From positions 248,001-312,000 of the forward strand of contig NZ_QPJY01000002.1 in assembly GCF_003337735.1 (NCBI RefSeq): DNA of 64,000 nucleotides, written 5' to 3'. Both the position numbers and the translations under genes were made by a program. The notes beneath the pieces are model-generated. The model saw only the letters and a list, made by a program, of their open reading frames with translations, did no database searches and was not told the origin of the DNA. This DNA comes from Thioalbus denitrificans (GTDB taxonomy: Bacteria; Pseudomonadota; Gammaproteobacteria; DSM-26407). Each line of letters opens with the position of its first letter. Position 1 is the stretch's first letter. Below are positions 18,059 to 27,838 of this stretch, one piece after another.

Positions 18059-18463
18059 ATGCCCAGACCCAGGAAGCAGAAAACCATCAACGAAATGAAA
18101 GCCGAACTGGAAGCGCTCCAGCAGCAGATCGAGCAGAAGGAGTTCCAGGACAAGGTTTCCGCCCTGACCGCTTCCTCCGAGTTCAAGGCAGTCGCCCGCC
18201 AGATCAGCCGGCTTGGTCTCGGCGCCGAGGAAATCGCCGGGCTGTTCTCGACTCCCGGCGGCGCGAAGCCGAAGACCCGCGTCCCGCGCAAGAAGGCCGT
18301 CGCCAAGACCAAGGCCAAGGCCAAGCCCAAGATGAAGGTCAAGCCGAAGTACCGGAACCCGGACAATGCAAAGGAAACCTGGACCGGCCGCGGCAAGCAG
18401 CCCCGCTGGGTCGGCGCCGCCATCTCCTCCGGGAAGACTCTGGACGACCTGCTCATCAAGTAG
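18059..18463 (+). CDS. H-NS-family nucleoid protein
   Basis: A 134-residue DNA-binding protein. Residues 5-70 are helical and charged (INEMKAELEALQQQIEQKEF), the oligomerisation region. A Lys/Ala/Pro-rich linker follows (KKAVAKTKAKAKPKMKVKPK). The C-terminus is the H-NS DNA-binding domain with YRNPDNAKETWTGRGKQPRW and the terminal AISSGKTLDDLLI. H-NS proteins bind curved AT-rich DNA and silence genes, often acquired ones. The very basic linker resembles the HvrA/H-NS-like proteins of GC-rich proteobacteria more than enteric H-NS. A GGAGAG sits 6 nt before the ATG. It is followed by a hairpin, and appears monocistronic. Confidence 0.88.
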   Translation: MPRPRKQKTINEMKAELEALQQQIEQKEFQDKVSALTASSEFKAVARQISRLGLGAEEIAGLFSTPGGAKPKTRVPRKKAVAKTKAKAKPKMKVKPKYRNPDNAKETWTGRGKQPRWVGAAISSGKTLDDLLIK

Positions 18464-18471
18464 CATGATTG

Positions 18472-18502
18472 GCCCCGGACCCGCATGGCCGCGGTCCGGG
18501 GC
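18472..18502 (+). terminator. GC hairpin after the H-NS-like gene
   Basis: GCCCCGGACC / GGTCCGGGGC, 10-bp arms and an 11-nt loop, 9 nt after the stop codon. No U-tract follows, so termination efficiency is uncertain. Confidence 0.45.
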
Positions 18503-18608
18503 AGCCGACCCGCAGGTTCCGGCGGGAGGGGTCCTGCCTTCCGGTGCAAAACAGGCCATGTCCGTTTACAGCCATCCCGCCCGTGATTATCCGGTTGCGC
18601 CAGCTGCC

Positions 18609-19226
18609 ATGCTCCGTCTTCTTCCCTGTCTGCTCCTGATCTCCCTGCTTGGCGGCTGCGCCGTAGCCGAGAAACCGGCGCCGGCACCGGCTTCCACGGA
18701 AACGATGGACCCGCAACGGGAAGCGGGGCGGCAGCAGTCGCCCGCGCCCGCTCCTGTGGCCGAAGGCCCCCTGCGTATCCTGGTCCACAAGAGCTCCAGG
18801 ACCCTGGCGCTCTATACCGGTGATCGGCTGTTGAAGAGCTACCCGGTCGCGCTGGGCAAGAATCCTTCCGGTCCCAAGCGGAATGAGGGGGACGGGCGGA
18901 CACCCGAAGGCGAATACTACGTCTCGGTGAAAAACCCGGACAGCCGTTTCTACCTGTCACTGGGCCTCAGCTATCCCAACCGGCTCGACGCGGAGAAGGC
19001 CTTTCTCGATGGACGCATCACCCGGGAAGAGTTCCGCCGGATAAGCCGTGCCATAGACAACGGCACCTCGCCGCCCTGGGATACGGTCCTCGGCGGCGCC
19101 ATCTTCATCCATGGATTCGGCGCCCACCGCGACTGGACCGAGGGCTGCATCGCGCTCTGGGATGGTGACATCCGCGAATTGTTCGCGCTGGTCAAGGTGG
19201 GCACCCCCGTCATTATCACACCCTGA
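18609..19226 (+). CDS. L,D-transpeptidase family lipoprotein (YkuD/YafK-like)
   Basis: A 205-residue lipoprotein: signal peptide with lipobox LLGGC (Cys17), a Pro/Ala-rich tether, then a YkuD domain. The domain shows YPVALGKNPSGPKRNEGDGRTPEG, His168 in IFIHGFGAH and the catalytic Cys180 in TEGCIAL. The insertion and the TEGC instead of SHGC motif resemble the YafK/DpaA-type group, which in E. coli includes an enzyme releasing Braun lipoprotein from peptidoglycan. An upstream in-frame ATG at 18558 would add an untypical N-terminus, so 18609 is preferred. Its last 11 nt overlap the convergent dehydratase gene. Confidence 0.85.
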   Translation: MLRLLPCLLLISLLGGCAVAEKPAPAPASTETMDPQREAGRQQSPAPAPVAEGPLRILVHKSSRTLALYTGDRLLKSYPVALGKNPSGPKRNEGDGRTPEGEYYVSVKNPDSRFYLSLGLSYPNRLDAEKAFLDGRITREEFRRISRAIDNGTSPPWDTVLGGAIFIHGFGAHRDWTEGCIALWDGDIRELFALVKVGTPVIITP

Positions 19227-19644
19227 TCCGGCGGGGCGGCATCACCGTCGCTTCGCCCTCCAGGACCGTGGCGCCGTCCTGATTGGTGCAGGCGGTCTTC
19301 AGCCGTGCCCGTTTGCCTCCGGCGACAAGTTCCAGTACCTCGACGGTCGCCGTGATCGTGTCGCCGATATGCACCGGCGCCAGGAAATTCAGTGTCTGTC
19401 CCAGGTAGATGGTTCCGGGTCCGGGCAGGCGGGTGCCGAGCACGGCCGAGATGAGACCGGCGGTCAGCATTCCATGGGCGATACGTTCCTTGAACATCGA
19501 TTCGCGGGCGAATATCTCGTCAATGTGGGCGGGGTTGAGATCGCCGGTAATCCCGGCATAGAGGGTGACGTCCGCCTCGGTGACGGTCTTGCGGAAACTG
19601 GCGCTGTCACCGACCTTGATTCCACCGGCATGCTTGTCGTTCAC
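19216..19644 (-). CDS. MaoC-like (R)-enoyl-CoA hydratase
   Basis: A 142-residue single hot-dog domain of the MaoC/PhaJ family. The active-site segment DVTLYAGITGDLNPAHID holds the Asp and His of the (R)-specific hydratase motif, followed by FKERIAHGMLTAGLISAVLGT. The start codon is GTG, with AGGAGA about 8 nt upstream. It lies 76 nt after an acyl-CoA dehydrogenase gene on the same strand, consistent with fatty-acid or acyl-CoA turnover, possibly PHA precursor supply; the actual pathway is not shown. Convergent 11-nt overlap with the L,D-transpeptidase gene. Confidence 0.85.
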   Translation of the reverse strand: MNDKHAGGIKVGDSASFRKTVTEADVTLYAGITGDLNPAHIDEIFARESMFKERIAHGMLTAGLISAVLGTRLPGPGTIYLGQTLNFLAPVHIGDTITATVEVLELVAGGKRARLKTACTNQDGATVLEGEATVMPPRRIRV

Positions 19645-19720
19645 GTCTCATGTCTCCTGTGCATGGCTGTCGAAGGCGCATCCCGCCCGTTCGTCCCCGT
19701 CCGCGGCATCGAGCCGCCGA

Positions 19721-20917
19721 TCACCCGGTGAAAGCCTGGATACCCGTCATGGCGCGTCCGAGTATCAGGGCGTGGATGTCATGGGTGCCCTCGTAGGTGT
19801 TGACCGTTTCGAGGTTGAGCAGGTGCCGGATCACCGGGTAGGCGTCGCTGATGCCGTTGGCGCCCAGCAGGTCGCGCGCCTGGCGGGCGATATCCAGCGC
19901 CTTGCCGCAGTTGTTGCGCTTGAGCAGGGAGACCGCCTCCGGCGTCCCCGCCCCGGCCTCGAACAGCCGCCCCAGGCGCAGCACGCCCTGTAAGCCCAGG
20001 GTGATTTCGCCCTGCATGTCGGCAAGCTTGCGCTGTACCAGCTGGTTGGCGGCGAGGGGGCGGCCGAACTGCCGCCGTTCCAGGGTGTAGTCCCGGGCGG
20101 TGTGCCAGCACGCCTCCGCCGCGCCCATGACACCCCAGGCGATGCCGTAGCGGGCCTGGTTCAGGCAGGCGAAGGGCCCGCCGAGTCCCCGGGCGCCGGG
20201 CAGCACCCGCTCCTCCGGCACGAATGCCCCGTCGAGGTGGATTTCGCCCGTGTTGGAGGCGCGCAGCGAGAACTTGCCCTCGATGGTCCGGGTGGCGAGC
20301 CCCTGGCCCCCCCGCTCGACCAGGAATCCGCGGATGCCGTCGCCGTCCACCCGGGCCCAGACCAGGCACAGGTCGGCGATGGCGGCGTTGGTGATCCAGG
20401 TCTTGTTCCCGTACAGCCGATAGCCTCCGGCAACCGGGGTTGCCCGGGTGTCCATGCCGCCCGGATCGGAACCGTGCTCCGGTTCGGTAAGCGCGAAGCA
20501 GCCGATGAGCTCGCCCCGGGCGAGCCGCGGCAGGTAACGGGCGCGCTGCTCCTCCGAACCGAAGCGGTGAATGGGATACATCACCAGGCTCGACTGGACG
20601 CTGAGTACGGTCCGGTAGGCGCTGTCCACCCGCTCCAGCTCCCGGGCCATCAATCCGTAACCCACGTGGCCGGTGCCGGCGCAGCCGTAGCCGCTGAGCG
20701 TTGGCCCGAGGAAGCCCAGGGCGCCGAGCTCCCGCAGCAGCCCGGGATCGAAGCCTTCCTCACGATGGGCCCGGCGAACGCCCGGTGCAAGCCGTTCCCG
20801 GGCGAACCGGGCGGCGACGTCGCGGATGCTCCGTTCCGCGGGAGAGAGCTGGCTTTCGAGATCGAGGGGATCCTGCCAATGGAAGGTGGCCGCGGGTTGT
20901 TCCGTCTGCTGGCTCAT
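19721..20917 (-). CDS. gcdH: Acyl-CoA dehydrogenase, glutaryl-CoA dehydrogenase type
   Basis: Flavoenzyme of 398 residues, full length for the family. Visible motifs: [34 protein letters not shown] split over residues 75-108, [25 protein letters not shown], the arginine-rich [13 protein letters not shown] and the catalytic glutamate in [17 protein letters not shown]. This pattern is typical of glutaryl-CoA dehydrogenase, which converts glutaryl-CoA to crotonyl-CoA in lysine/tryptophan degradation. The ATG at 20917 starts the family-like N-terminus; the longer frame to 21130 is not supported. It precedes a MaoC hydratase gene, so it is probably a two-gene operon. Confidence 0.9.
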   Translation of the reverse strand: MSQQTEQPAATFHWQDPLDLESQLSPAERSIRDVAARFARERLAPGVRRAHREEGFDPGLLRELGALGFLGPTLSGYGCAGTGHVGYGLMARELERVDSAYRTVLSVQSSLVMYPIHRFGSEEQRARYLPRLARGELIGCFALTEPEHGSDPGGMDTRATPVAGGYRLYGNKTWITNAAIADLCLVWARVDGDGIRGFLVERGGQGLATRTIEGKFSLRASNTGEIHLDGAFVPEERVLPGARGLGGPFACLNQARYGIAWGVMGAAEACWHTARDYTLERRQFGRPLAANQLVQRKLADMQGEITLGLQGVLRLGRLFEAGAGTPEAVSLLKRNNCGKALDIARQARDLLGANGISDAYPVIRHLLNLETVNTYEGTHDIHALILGRAMTGIQAFTG

Positions 20918-21066
20918 GTGCAATCCCAGGTCGTTTGCTAACCGTATCGTGCCTGTCGCCACGGGGCAGGTGAGGGAGGGGTGGAATGGCCTTGCCGACG
21001 CATTCCCCCGCACCCCCGGCGCTGGCATTGCCCGCTCCAGGGGCAGTAGAATCCCGGAGTGTTCCA

Positions 21067-21486
21067 ATGGGGAACGGAGGCCTTGTGAGCAGTCAGGATA
21101 CAGCCTTTCCGGTCGAGCGGCAGCCGTCAATCCGGCTCGTGGCCATGCCCAGCGACACCAATCCCAACGGGGATGTATTCGGAGGCTGGATCATGTCGCA
21201 GGTGGACGTGGCCGGCAGCATCCCGGCGGTGGAGGCCGCCGGGGGGCGGGTGGTGACGGTGGCCGTGAACCACTTCGAATTCCACCGTCCCGTGTTCGTC
21301 GGCGACGTGGTGAGCTTTTTCGCCGAGGTCAAGCGGGTGGGGCGCACCTCCATCACCGTTGAGGTCCAGGTGTTCGCCCAGCGCTACCCGACCCGCCGCG
21401 AATGCGCGAAGGTGACCGAGGCCACCCTGACCTACGTGGCCGTGGACGCCGAGGGCCGTTCGCGCCCCGTGCAGGGAGAGGCCTGA
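21067..21486 (+). CDS. yciA: Acyl-CoA thioesterase YciA-like
   Basis: Hot-dog thioesterase of 139 residues that hydrolyses acyl-CoAs to free acid plus CoA. Motifs: [19 protein letters not shown] with the catalytic Asp, [16 protein letters not shown], and [13 protein letters not shown] lies 7 nt before the ATG at 21067. A GTG at 21085 with a closer GGAGG is a possible alternative. Divergent from gcdH, sharing a 149-bp promoter region with it, which suits joint acyl-CoA control. Confidence 0.88.
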   Translation: MGNGGLVSSQDTAFPVERQPSIRLVAMPSDTNPNGDVFGGWIMSQVDVAGSIPAVEAAGGRVVTVAVNHFEFHRPVFVGDVVSFFAEVKRVGRTSITVEVQVFAQRYPTRRECAKVTEATLTYVAVDAEGRSRPVQGEA

Positions 21487-21504
21487 GCGCCGCCGGCGAG
21501 GGGT

Positions 21505-23445
21505 TCAGTCGTCGTCCGTCGGGGAGGCCGCGGCCGGCTGTACCTTCGGCATGCGCCGGCTCAGTGGTTCGACCCTGCGCTGCTGCCGGTGATCGTAGAT
21601 GGCGGTATAGGCGAACACCCGCTGCAGGTAGGTCCGGGTCTCGGAGAAGGGGACCGATTCCACCCAGCGATCCGGCGTCCAGGGACCATCCTCGGGCAGC
21701 CACTGGTCGACCCGGTGCGGCCCGGCGTTGTAGGCCGCTGTGGCCAGGACCGGGTTGGAGTCGTGCCGGTCCAGCACCCGCCGCAGATAGGTGGTCCCCA
21801 GGCGGATGTTGAACTCGGGCTCATAGAGCCTCTCGTAGCTGGAGATGCGGGTGTTGAGACTGCGGGCGACCAGATCGGCGGTCTTCGGCATCAGCTGCAT
21901 CAGTCCCCGGGCGCCCACCGGCGAGCGGGCCTCGGGACGGAACGCGCTCTCCTGGCGCAGCATCGCGTACACCCAGGACGGATCGAGCTCGCGCTCCCGG
22001 GCTTCGCGCTCCACCGCGTCACCGAAGGCCAGCGGAAAGCGCAGCGACAGGTCGTCAAAGGCGTCCGCCCTGGCCACGGTCAGAATGGCCCGATCATGCC
22101 ACCCCCACAGATGGGCGAGCTTGGCTGCCTGCTTGAGCTCCTCGTCCCCCATCCGCCCTATCTCCGTGTACCACTCCCGGCGCGAGTCCAGCTCCAGTCC
22201 GGCCAGGTGGAGCTCACGCGAGCGCACCAGCCCCGGCCAGCGCTCGAGCAGCGCGGACAGCTGCGCGTCATCGTAGCGCAGGGGGCGATCGTTGAACTGG
22301 TATTCGCTCCCCAGGCGATCGGCGGCGAGAAATCCGTAGTAGCTGCGTTCCCGGGCCAGGTTTGCGTAGATGGCCTCCGCTTCAGCCCGTCTGCCCGTCT
22401 CCTCGAGGGCGCGCGCTTTCCAGTAGCGCCAGCTCTCCTCGGCGGCGACCTCGGGTTTCAGGGCATCGATGCGGGCCAGGATCTGTGCCCAGTCGCCAGC
22501 GCGAACCGCCTCCCGCACCCACCAGCCGGCGAGATCGGGATCGCTTGCCGCGGCCCGCTGCAGCCAGACCGCGGCATCGGGATGTTTCCGCATGGCCATG
22601 GCCAGCGCCAGACGCGCCGTAACGCGCTCCGCCTGCCCGTCGGTGAACCCGCCTTCGGCCCGGTACTGCTCCCACAGACGCGCGGTCAGGTCCTGGTCGC
22701 GCCACGCCAGGCGGCGCAGGGCATGCACCACCATCTGCGCGGCCCGTGGATGGGCGCGAACAGCGGGGATCTGCTCCCGCACCTTCTGCGGGTGTCCGTG
22801 GATTTCGATCCAGCGTTCCACCCACTCCGCCTCTCCTGCGGGCAGATAGCGCTTCAGGTAGCGGGCGAGGCCGGTCTGGCCCTCTTCCATGGCCAGCTCG
22901 ACGCGTCCCCAGACCCGCTCCGGCGACAGCTGGCCGGCATCACGCCAGGCGTCGAACACCGGGTCGCACGCTTTCGGCTGGGAACGACCCGACAGCCACA
23001 AGGCCTCCACCTCCGCGAGAGCCGTTTCCGCCTGGCCTGTCGACAGCAGTGCCTGGAGACGCTGGCAGGACTGGCTGGTGCCGAGACCGGGCCGGTGGAA
23101 TGCCAGGTAGGTGCTCCAGTCGCCCTGATCGGCCAGCTTGTCCAGCCAGGCCTCCAGCAGCCACCGGGCCGGAGGCAGCTCGCCATGGCGGTCGAGAAAT
23201 TCCGTGACCTCAACCGGTTCGACCGTCCCCAGGCGCGCACGCAGATCCCAGTAGAGGAGGTAGGGGTAGAGGGGGTAGTCGCGCAGGGTCTTCAGCCGGC
23301 TCTCGAAGCGCGGCCGGTCGCCGGCGTCCAGCGCGGCGCGGGCCTCGAGAAAAGCCTGCCGGGCGGACGAATAGTCAGGCACGGTGATGGCCGCCCCCGG
23401 GGAACACCACACTGCAATCAGCAGGAGTCCTGCATATCGAAACAT
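21505..23445 (-). CDS. slt: Soluble lytic murein transglycosylase
   Basis: Periplasmic Slt70-type enzyme, 646 residues, the same size as E. coli Slt. A signal peptide (YAGLLLIAVWCSPGAA) leads a long alpha-superhelical U/L domain, then a C-terminal catalytic domain. The catalytic glutamate is in MLRQESAFRPEARSPVGA, followed by GLMQLMPKTA and the AAYNAGPHRV motif. It cleaves the MurNAc-GlcNAc bond to give 1,6-anhydroMurNAc products, which are substrates for NagZ (also in this window). ATG 23445 gives the signal peptide; 23454 is an alternative. Confidence 0.93.
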   Translation of the reverse strand: MFRYAGLLLIAVWCSPGAAITVPDYSSARQAFLEARAALDAGDRPRFESRLKTLRDYPLYPYLLYWDLRARLGTVEPVEVTEFLDRHGELPPARWLLEAWLDKLADQGDWSTYLAFHRPGLGTSQSCQRLQALLSTGQAETALAEVEALWLSGRSQPKACDPVFDAWRDAGQLSPERVWGRVELAMEEGQTGLARYLKRYLPAGEAEWVERWIEIHGHPQKVREQIPAVRAHPRAAQMVVHALRRLAWRDQDLTARLWEQYRAEGGFTDGQAERVTARLALAMAMRKHPDAAVWLQRAAASDPDLAGWWVREAVRAGDWAQILARIDALKPEVAAEESWRYWKARALEETGRRAEAEAIYANLARERSYYGFLAADRLGSEYQFNDRPLRYDDAQLSALLERWPGLVRSRELHLAGLELDSRREWYTEIGRMGDEELKQAAKLAHLWGWHDRAILTVARADAFDDLSLRFPLAFGDAVEREARERELDPSWVYAMLRQESAFRPEARSPVGARGLMQLMPKTADLVARSLNTRISSYERLYEPEFNIRLGTTYLRRVLDRHDSNPVLATAAYNAGPHRVDQWLPEDGPWTPDRWVESVPFSETRTYLQRVFAYTAIYDHRQQRRVEPLSRRMPKVQPAAASPTDDD

Positions 23446-23616
23446 ACACCCCATCCTGGAAATGGTCCCGTACAAGGTCCGGTCGGGCCGGCTCCCTACA
23501 CTAGAGCATTTCCATGAGCGCTGAAAACTGGACTTTTTGTATGGGTTTTGGCCGGGGGGTGCGTTCACCCGGCCCCGTGGCTTCGATTGCTGCGGTCTAT
23601 CGATTGATCGGAAATA

Positions 23617-25026
23617 TCATCGGTTGGGCAAATGGGTCAGATCCAGTCGTTCGCCCGGTTCAGGGCGGATCACCCGTGCACCGCCACACTCGGCTTCCAG
23701 TCGCGCCCCGAGCTGTTCCTGCGCCTCTGGCTCGCCGTGCAGCAGGACGACGGGCGGATGGTCGCGGAATCCGCAGTACCAGTCCAGCAGCCCCTGCTGG
23801 TCCGCATGGGCGGAGAGGCCGCCCACCGTATGCACCTCGGCGCCGACCCGGATCGTCTCCCCCCACAACCGGATATGGGTCGCGCCATCCACGAGCTGCC
23901 GGCCCAGGGTGCCGGCCGCCTGGAATCCAATCATGATCACGTGGCAGTTGTGGCGCCACAGGTTGTGCTTCAGGTGGTGCTTGATGCGACCGCCGTTGCA
24001 CATCCCGCTGCCGGCGATGATGATGGCGCCGGCGCTTATCCGGTTCAGGCGCATGGACTGGGCCGCGGTACGGCTGATGTGCAGGTTGGGGAGGGCGAAC
24101 AGGCTGCCGTTGATGTGGTTCTCCCGCGCGGCTTCCCGATCGTAGAGCTCGGTGTGGCGGGCGTGGATCTCGGTGGCCTCGATGGCCAGGGGGCTGTCGA
24201 GGAAGACATCCCAGCGATCGAGCCCCCAGCGTTCGTAGTTGAGACCGAACAGGTAGAGCAGTTCCTGCGTCCGGCCCACGGCGAAGGCGGGTATGAGGAT
24301 GTTCCCCGCGTCGCGCCGGGTCTTCTCCAGGATCTCACCGAGCTCCTGCCAGGTCGCTTCCCAGCTCCGGTGCAGGCGATTGCCGTAGGTACTCTCCATC
24401 AGCACCAGGTCGGCATCCTTTACCTGGACGGGATCGCGGAGTATGGGGGCGCCCCGGTGACCGAGATCGCCGCTGAACACCACCTTGCGCCGTACGCCCT
24501 TCTCCTCCAGCCACAGCTCCACGATGGCCGAGCCCAGGATGTGCCCGGCATCGCGCAGGCGCAGGCGCACCCCCGGCACCACCTCGATCTCGCTGTCGTA
24601 GTCCAGCGGCGAGAACAGCTCCACGACCCGCTCGGCATCCCTGCGGGTGTAGAGCGGCTGGACCATCTCCAGCCCCTTGCGCTGCCGCTTGCGGTTGTCC
24701 CACTCGGCATCCTTCTCCATGAGGTAGGCCGAGTCGCGCAGCATGATGGAGCACAGATCACGGGTCGCTCCGTGGGTGTAGACCGGTCCGCGGAAGCCGG
24801 ACTTGTAGAGGAGGGGGAGGCGACCGGAGTGATCGATGTGGGCATGGCTGAGAATCACCGCGTCGATCTCCGCGGCCTTGAAGGGAAACGGCTTGGCGTT
24901 GCGGGCTTCCGCCTGGCGGGTGCCCTGGATCAGGCCGCATTCGAGCAGGATGCGGCGACCGTTCACGCGCAGCAGGTGGCAGGAGCCGGTGACCTCGCCC
25001 GCGGCGCCCAGGAACTGGATGTCCAT
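23617..25026 (-). CDS. MBL-fold beta-CASP ribonuclease-like protein
   Basis: A 469-residue metallo-beta-lactamase/beta-CASP protein, related to RNA-processing nucleases of the CPSF73/Ysh1 type. Zinc motif 2 is SHAHIDHSGRLP (His61, His63, Asp65, His66), motif 3 is DAGHILGSAI, motif 4 FSGDLG, and the beta-CASP motifs include AFAVGRTQELL, IIAGSGMCNGGRI and GLSAHADQ. A GGGGG precedes the ATG at 25026. It begins 17 nt after the stop of a P-type ATPase gene and must be co-transcribed with it. Whether it acts on RNA or DNA here is unknown. Confidence 0.88.
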   Translation of the reverse strand: MDIQFLGAAGEVTGSCHLLRVNGRRILLECGLIQGTRQAEARNAKPFPFKAAEIDAVILSHAHIDHSGRLPLLYKSGFRGPVYTHGATRDLCSIMLRDSAYLMEKDAEWDNRKRQRKGLEMVQPLYTRRDAERVVELFSPLDYDSEIEVVPGVRLRLRDAGHILGSAIVELWLEEKGVRRKVVFSGDLGHRGAPILRDPVQVKDADLVLMESTYGNRLHRSWEATWQELGEILEKTRRDAGNILIPAFAVGRTQELLYLFGLNYERWGLDRWDVFLDSPLAIEATEIHARHTELYDREAARENHINGSLFALPNLHISRTAAQSMRLNRISAGAIIIAGSGMCNGGRIKHHLKHNLWRHNCHVIMIGFQAAGTLGRQLVDGATHIRLWGETIRVGAEVHTVGGLSAHADQQGLLDWYCGFRDHPPVVLLHGEPEAQEQLGARLEAECGGARVIRPEPGERLDLTHLPNR

Positions 25027-25043
25027 GTTCAAATCCCCCTTGT

Positions 25044-27761
25044 TCAGGACGACCCGCGGCGGCGCAGGTACGGGTACAGAGCCTTCTCCATCTCCACCAG
25101 GACAAACACCGAGGCGGCCACGGGGACGATGCGCAGCCAGGTCATGCCCTCCAGCGGTCGGGACTGGAACAGCAGCTGCATCCAGGGCAGGTAGGTGTAG
25201 AGGAGCTGGAACAGGACCACCACCACGATGGCGTAGAGCACGTAGCGGTTGCCCAGGAGTCCCTCCCGGGACAGCACCGAACGATCGATGTAGCGGGTGT
25301 TGAGGAGGTAGAAGGCCTCGAACATCACCAGGGTGTTGACGGCGACGGTGCGCGCGTATTCCACGTCCATGCCCGCCTGGCGCTCGTAGATGAACAGGCC
25401 GAAGCTGCCAATCACGGCGATGATGGAGACGAAGATGATGCGCCAGACCAGGAACCTGGAGAGGATCGGTTCCTCGGCACGGCGCGGTGGACGACCCATG
25501 ACATCCTGTTCCGGCGGCTCGAAGGCGAGCGAGAGCGCCAGGGTCACCGCGGTGATCATGTTCACCCACAGGATCTGCACCGGCGTGATGGGCAGCGACC
25601 GCCCCAGCACCACCGCGGCCACGAGAATCAGGGCCTCGGCGCCGTTGGTGGGCAGGATGAAGAGAATCGATTTCTTGATGTTGTCGTAGACCGTCCTGCC
25701 TTCCTCCACCGCGTGGGCGATGGAGGCGAAATTGTCGTCGGCCAGCACCATCTCGGCGGCCTCCTTGGCCACCTCGGTTCCCTTCCGGCCCATTGCCACA
25801 CCGACGTTGCTGCGCTTCAGGGCCGGGGCATCGTTCACCCCGTCGCCGGTCATGGCCACCACCTGGCCCTCGGCCTGGAGCGCGGTGACCAGGCGCAGCT
25901 TGTGCTCGGGGCTGGTGCGGGCGAAGACGTCCACACCACCGACCCGCTGGCACAGGGCCGCGTCGTCCAGGTGCTCGAGCTCGGCTCCCGTCAGGGCGGC
26001 GGAGCCGTCGCCGATCCCCATCTGGCCGGCGATGGCCATGGCGGTGACGGCATGATCCCCGGTGATCATCTTGACCCGGATCCCGGCCGACCGGCAGCGG
26101 GCCACCGCCTCGATGGCCTCCTGCCGGGGCGGATCGATGATCCCCACCAGTCCGAGCAGCGTCAGCCCGCCATCCACGTCGGCGAAAGCGAGTTCCCGGT
26201 GATCATCCCCGGTCGGCCGGAACGCCAGCGCCAGGGTGCGCAGGCCGTTGCGGCCGAGCTCGAGGACCCGGCCGTGCCAGTAGTCGGGGTCGATGGGCAG
26301 ATCCTCGCCGTCACGGCGCTGGCGGGTGCACATCTCCAGCACTTTCTCGGGCGCACCCTTCAGGTAGACGAAGCCGTGGCCGGCATGGTCGTGATGCAGG
26401 GTGGCCATGAACCGGTGCTCGGATTCGAAGGGTATCGTGTCCGCCCGCGGCAGCAGCTGCTGCTGATAGTCGGCATCCAGCCCGCACTTCAGTGCCAGGG
26501 TGACGAGCGCTCCCTCGGTGGGATCGCCGTCCAGCTGCCAGGCGCCATCCCGCTCACGCACCTGGGCGTCGTTGCAGAGCAGTGCGGCGCGGGCGATTTC
26601 ATTCAGCTCCGGCTGCCCGGCCGGGTCCTGGTCACGGCCGTCGAGAATCACCGCCCCGTGGGGATCGTAGCCCACCCCCGTCACCCCGTAGGACGCCCCC
26701 GCCGTGACCACCGCCTGCACGGTCATTTCGTTGCGGGTCAGCGTCCCGGTCTTGTCCGAGCAGATGACGGAAACGGCGCCGAGGGTCTCCACCGCGGGCA
26801 GCAGGCGGATGATGCCGTTGCGCCGCGCCATACGCTGGACGCCGATGGCCAGGGTGATGGTGATGATGGCCGGCAGACCCTCCGGGATCGCGGCCACCAC
26901 CAGCCCCACGGCCGCCAGGAACATATCGGTGGCGCTGTAGTCACGCAGCAGAACGCCGAACAGGAATGTGAACCCTCCCAGCAGGAGGATGGCCGCGGTG
27001 AGCCAGCGGCCGAACTGCGCGATCTGCTTCAGCAGCGGCGTGGTGAGGGTCTGGACCTGCCCGAGCATGGCACTGATGTGCCCGATTTCGGTGCCGGCAC
27101 CGGTGGCCACCACCACGCCGGCGCCCTGGCCGTAGGTGACCAGGGTACTGGCATAGGCCATGCTGCTGCGATCGCCGAGCACGGCATCCGGCTCCACCGC
27201 GGTGGCGGCCTTTTCCACCGGTACCGATTCCCCGGTGAGAGAGGCTTCCTCGATGCGCAGGTCACGGACCCGGAACAGGCGCAGATCGGCCGGAACCTTG
27301 TCCCCGGACTGGAGTACGACCACGTCCCCGGGCACCAGGTGCTCGGCGGCCAGGACCTGGCGTCGGCCGGCACGGATGACCGTCGCCTGGGGCGAGAGCA
27401 GGCCGCGGATGGCATCCAGCGCCTTCTCGGCCTTGCCTTCCTGGAGGAAGCCAATCAGCGCGTTGATGACCACCACCCCGAGGATGACGCCGGTGTCCAC
27501 CCAGTGGGCGAGGAGGGCGGTGACCAGCGCCGCGCCGAGCAGCACGTAGATAAGCAGGTTGTTGAACTGGTCGGCAAGCCGGGCCAGGGGGCCGCGCCGG
27601 CGCGGCTGCGGTAGCTGGTTGAGGCCGTAGCGCTCGAGGCGCGACTCCACCTCGTCCAGGGGCAGTCCCTCCGGGCCGGTGCCCAGTTGCTCGAATACCG
27701 CTTCGGGATCGATCGTGTGCCAGGGCACGCGGGGTGGATCGGAAACCGTGGTTCTGCGCAT
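25044..27761 (-). CDS. Cation-transporting P-type ATPase (P2 type)
   Basis: A 905-residue P-type ATPase. N-terminal cation ATPase domain, the PEGLPA turn in M4 (residues 293-298, typical of Ca2+/Na+/K+-type P2 pumps), the actuator motif LTGES (175-179), the phosphorylated Asp336 in SDKTGTLT, KGAPE for nucleotide binding, and GDGVNDAPAL. There are about ten membrane helices. There is no heavy-metal domain and no CPx motif, so it is not a P1B metal exporter. The closest groups are the bacterial PMR1/SERCA-like Ca2+ pumps; the ion is not proven. Directly followed by the beta-CASP gene. Confidence 0.9.
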   Translation of the reverse strand: MRRTTVSDPPRVPWHTIDPEAVFEQLGTGPEGLPLDEVESRLERYGLNQLPQPRRRGPLARLADQFNNLLIYVLLGAALVTALLAHWVDTGVILGVVVINALIGFLQEGKAEKALDAIRGLLSPQATVIRAGRRQVLAAEHLVPGDVVVLQSGDKVPADLRLFRVRDLRIEEASLTGESVPVEKAATAVEPDAVLGDRSSMAYASTLVTYGQGAGVVVATGAGTEIGHISAMLGQVQTLTTPLLKQIAQFGRWLTAAILLLGGFTFLFGVLLRDYSATDMFLAAVGLVVAAIPEGLPAIITITLAIGVQRMARRNGIIRLLPAVETLGAVSVICSDKTGTLTRNEMTVQAVVTAGASYGVTGVGYDPHGAVILDGRDQDPAGQPELNEIARAALLCNDAQVRERDGAWQLDGDPTEGALVTLALKCGLDADYQQQLLPRADTIPFESEHRFMATLHHDHAGHGFVYLKGAPEKVLEMCTRQRRDGEDLPIDPDYWHGRVLELGRNGLRTLALAFRPTGDDHRELAFADVDGGLTLLGLVGIIDPPRQEAIEAVARCRSAGIRVKMITGDHAVTAMAIAGQMGIGDGSAALTGAELEHLDDAALCQRVGGVDVFARTSPEHKLRLVTALQAEGQVVAMTGDGVNDAPALKRSNVGVAMGRKGTEVAKEAAEMVLADDNFASIAHAVEEGRTVYDNIKKSILFILPTNGAEALILVAAVVLGRSLPITPVQILWVNMITAVTLALSLAFEPPEQDVMGRPPRRAEEPILSRFLVWRIIFVSIIAVIGSFGLFIYERQAGMDVEYARTVAVNTLVMFEAFYLLNTRYIDRSVLSREGLLGNRYVLYAIVVVVLFQLLYTYLPWMQLLFQSRPLEGMTWLRIVPVAASVFVLVEMEKALYPYLRRRGSS

Positions 27762-27838
27762 TGGACACCCGCTGGTCAGAGCACCGCACTGGAGGCGATG
27801 TATCCTGTTGGTATCGGCACCGCTGCTGATTCGATTCT

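Noticed and set aside
23560-23616. Terminator between slt and the beta-CASP gene
   Set aside because: GGCCGG...CCGGCC can pair only with a three-base bulge and has no T-tract on the minus strand where it would be needed.
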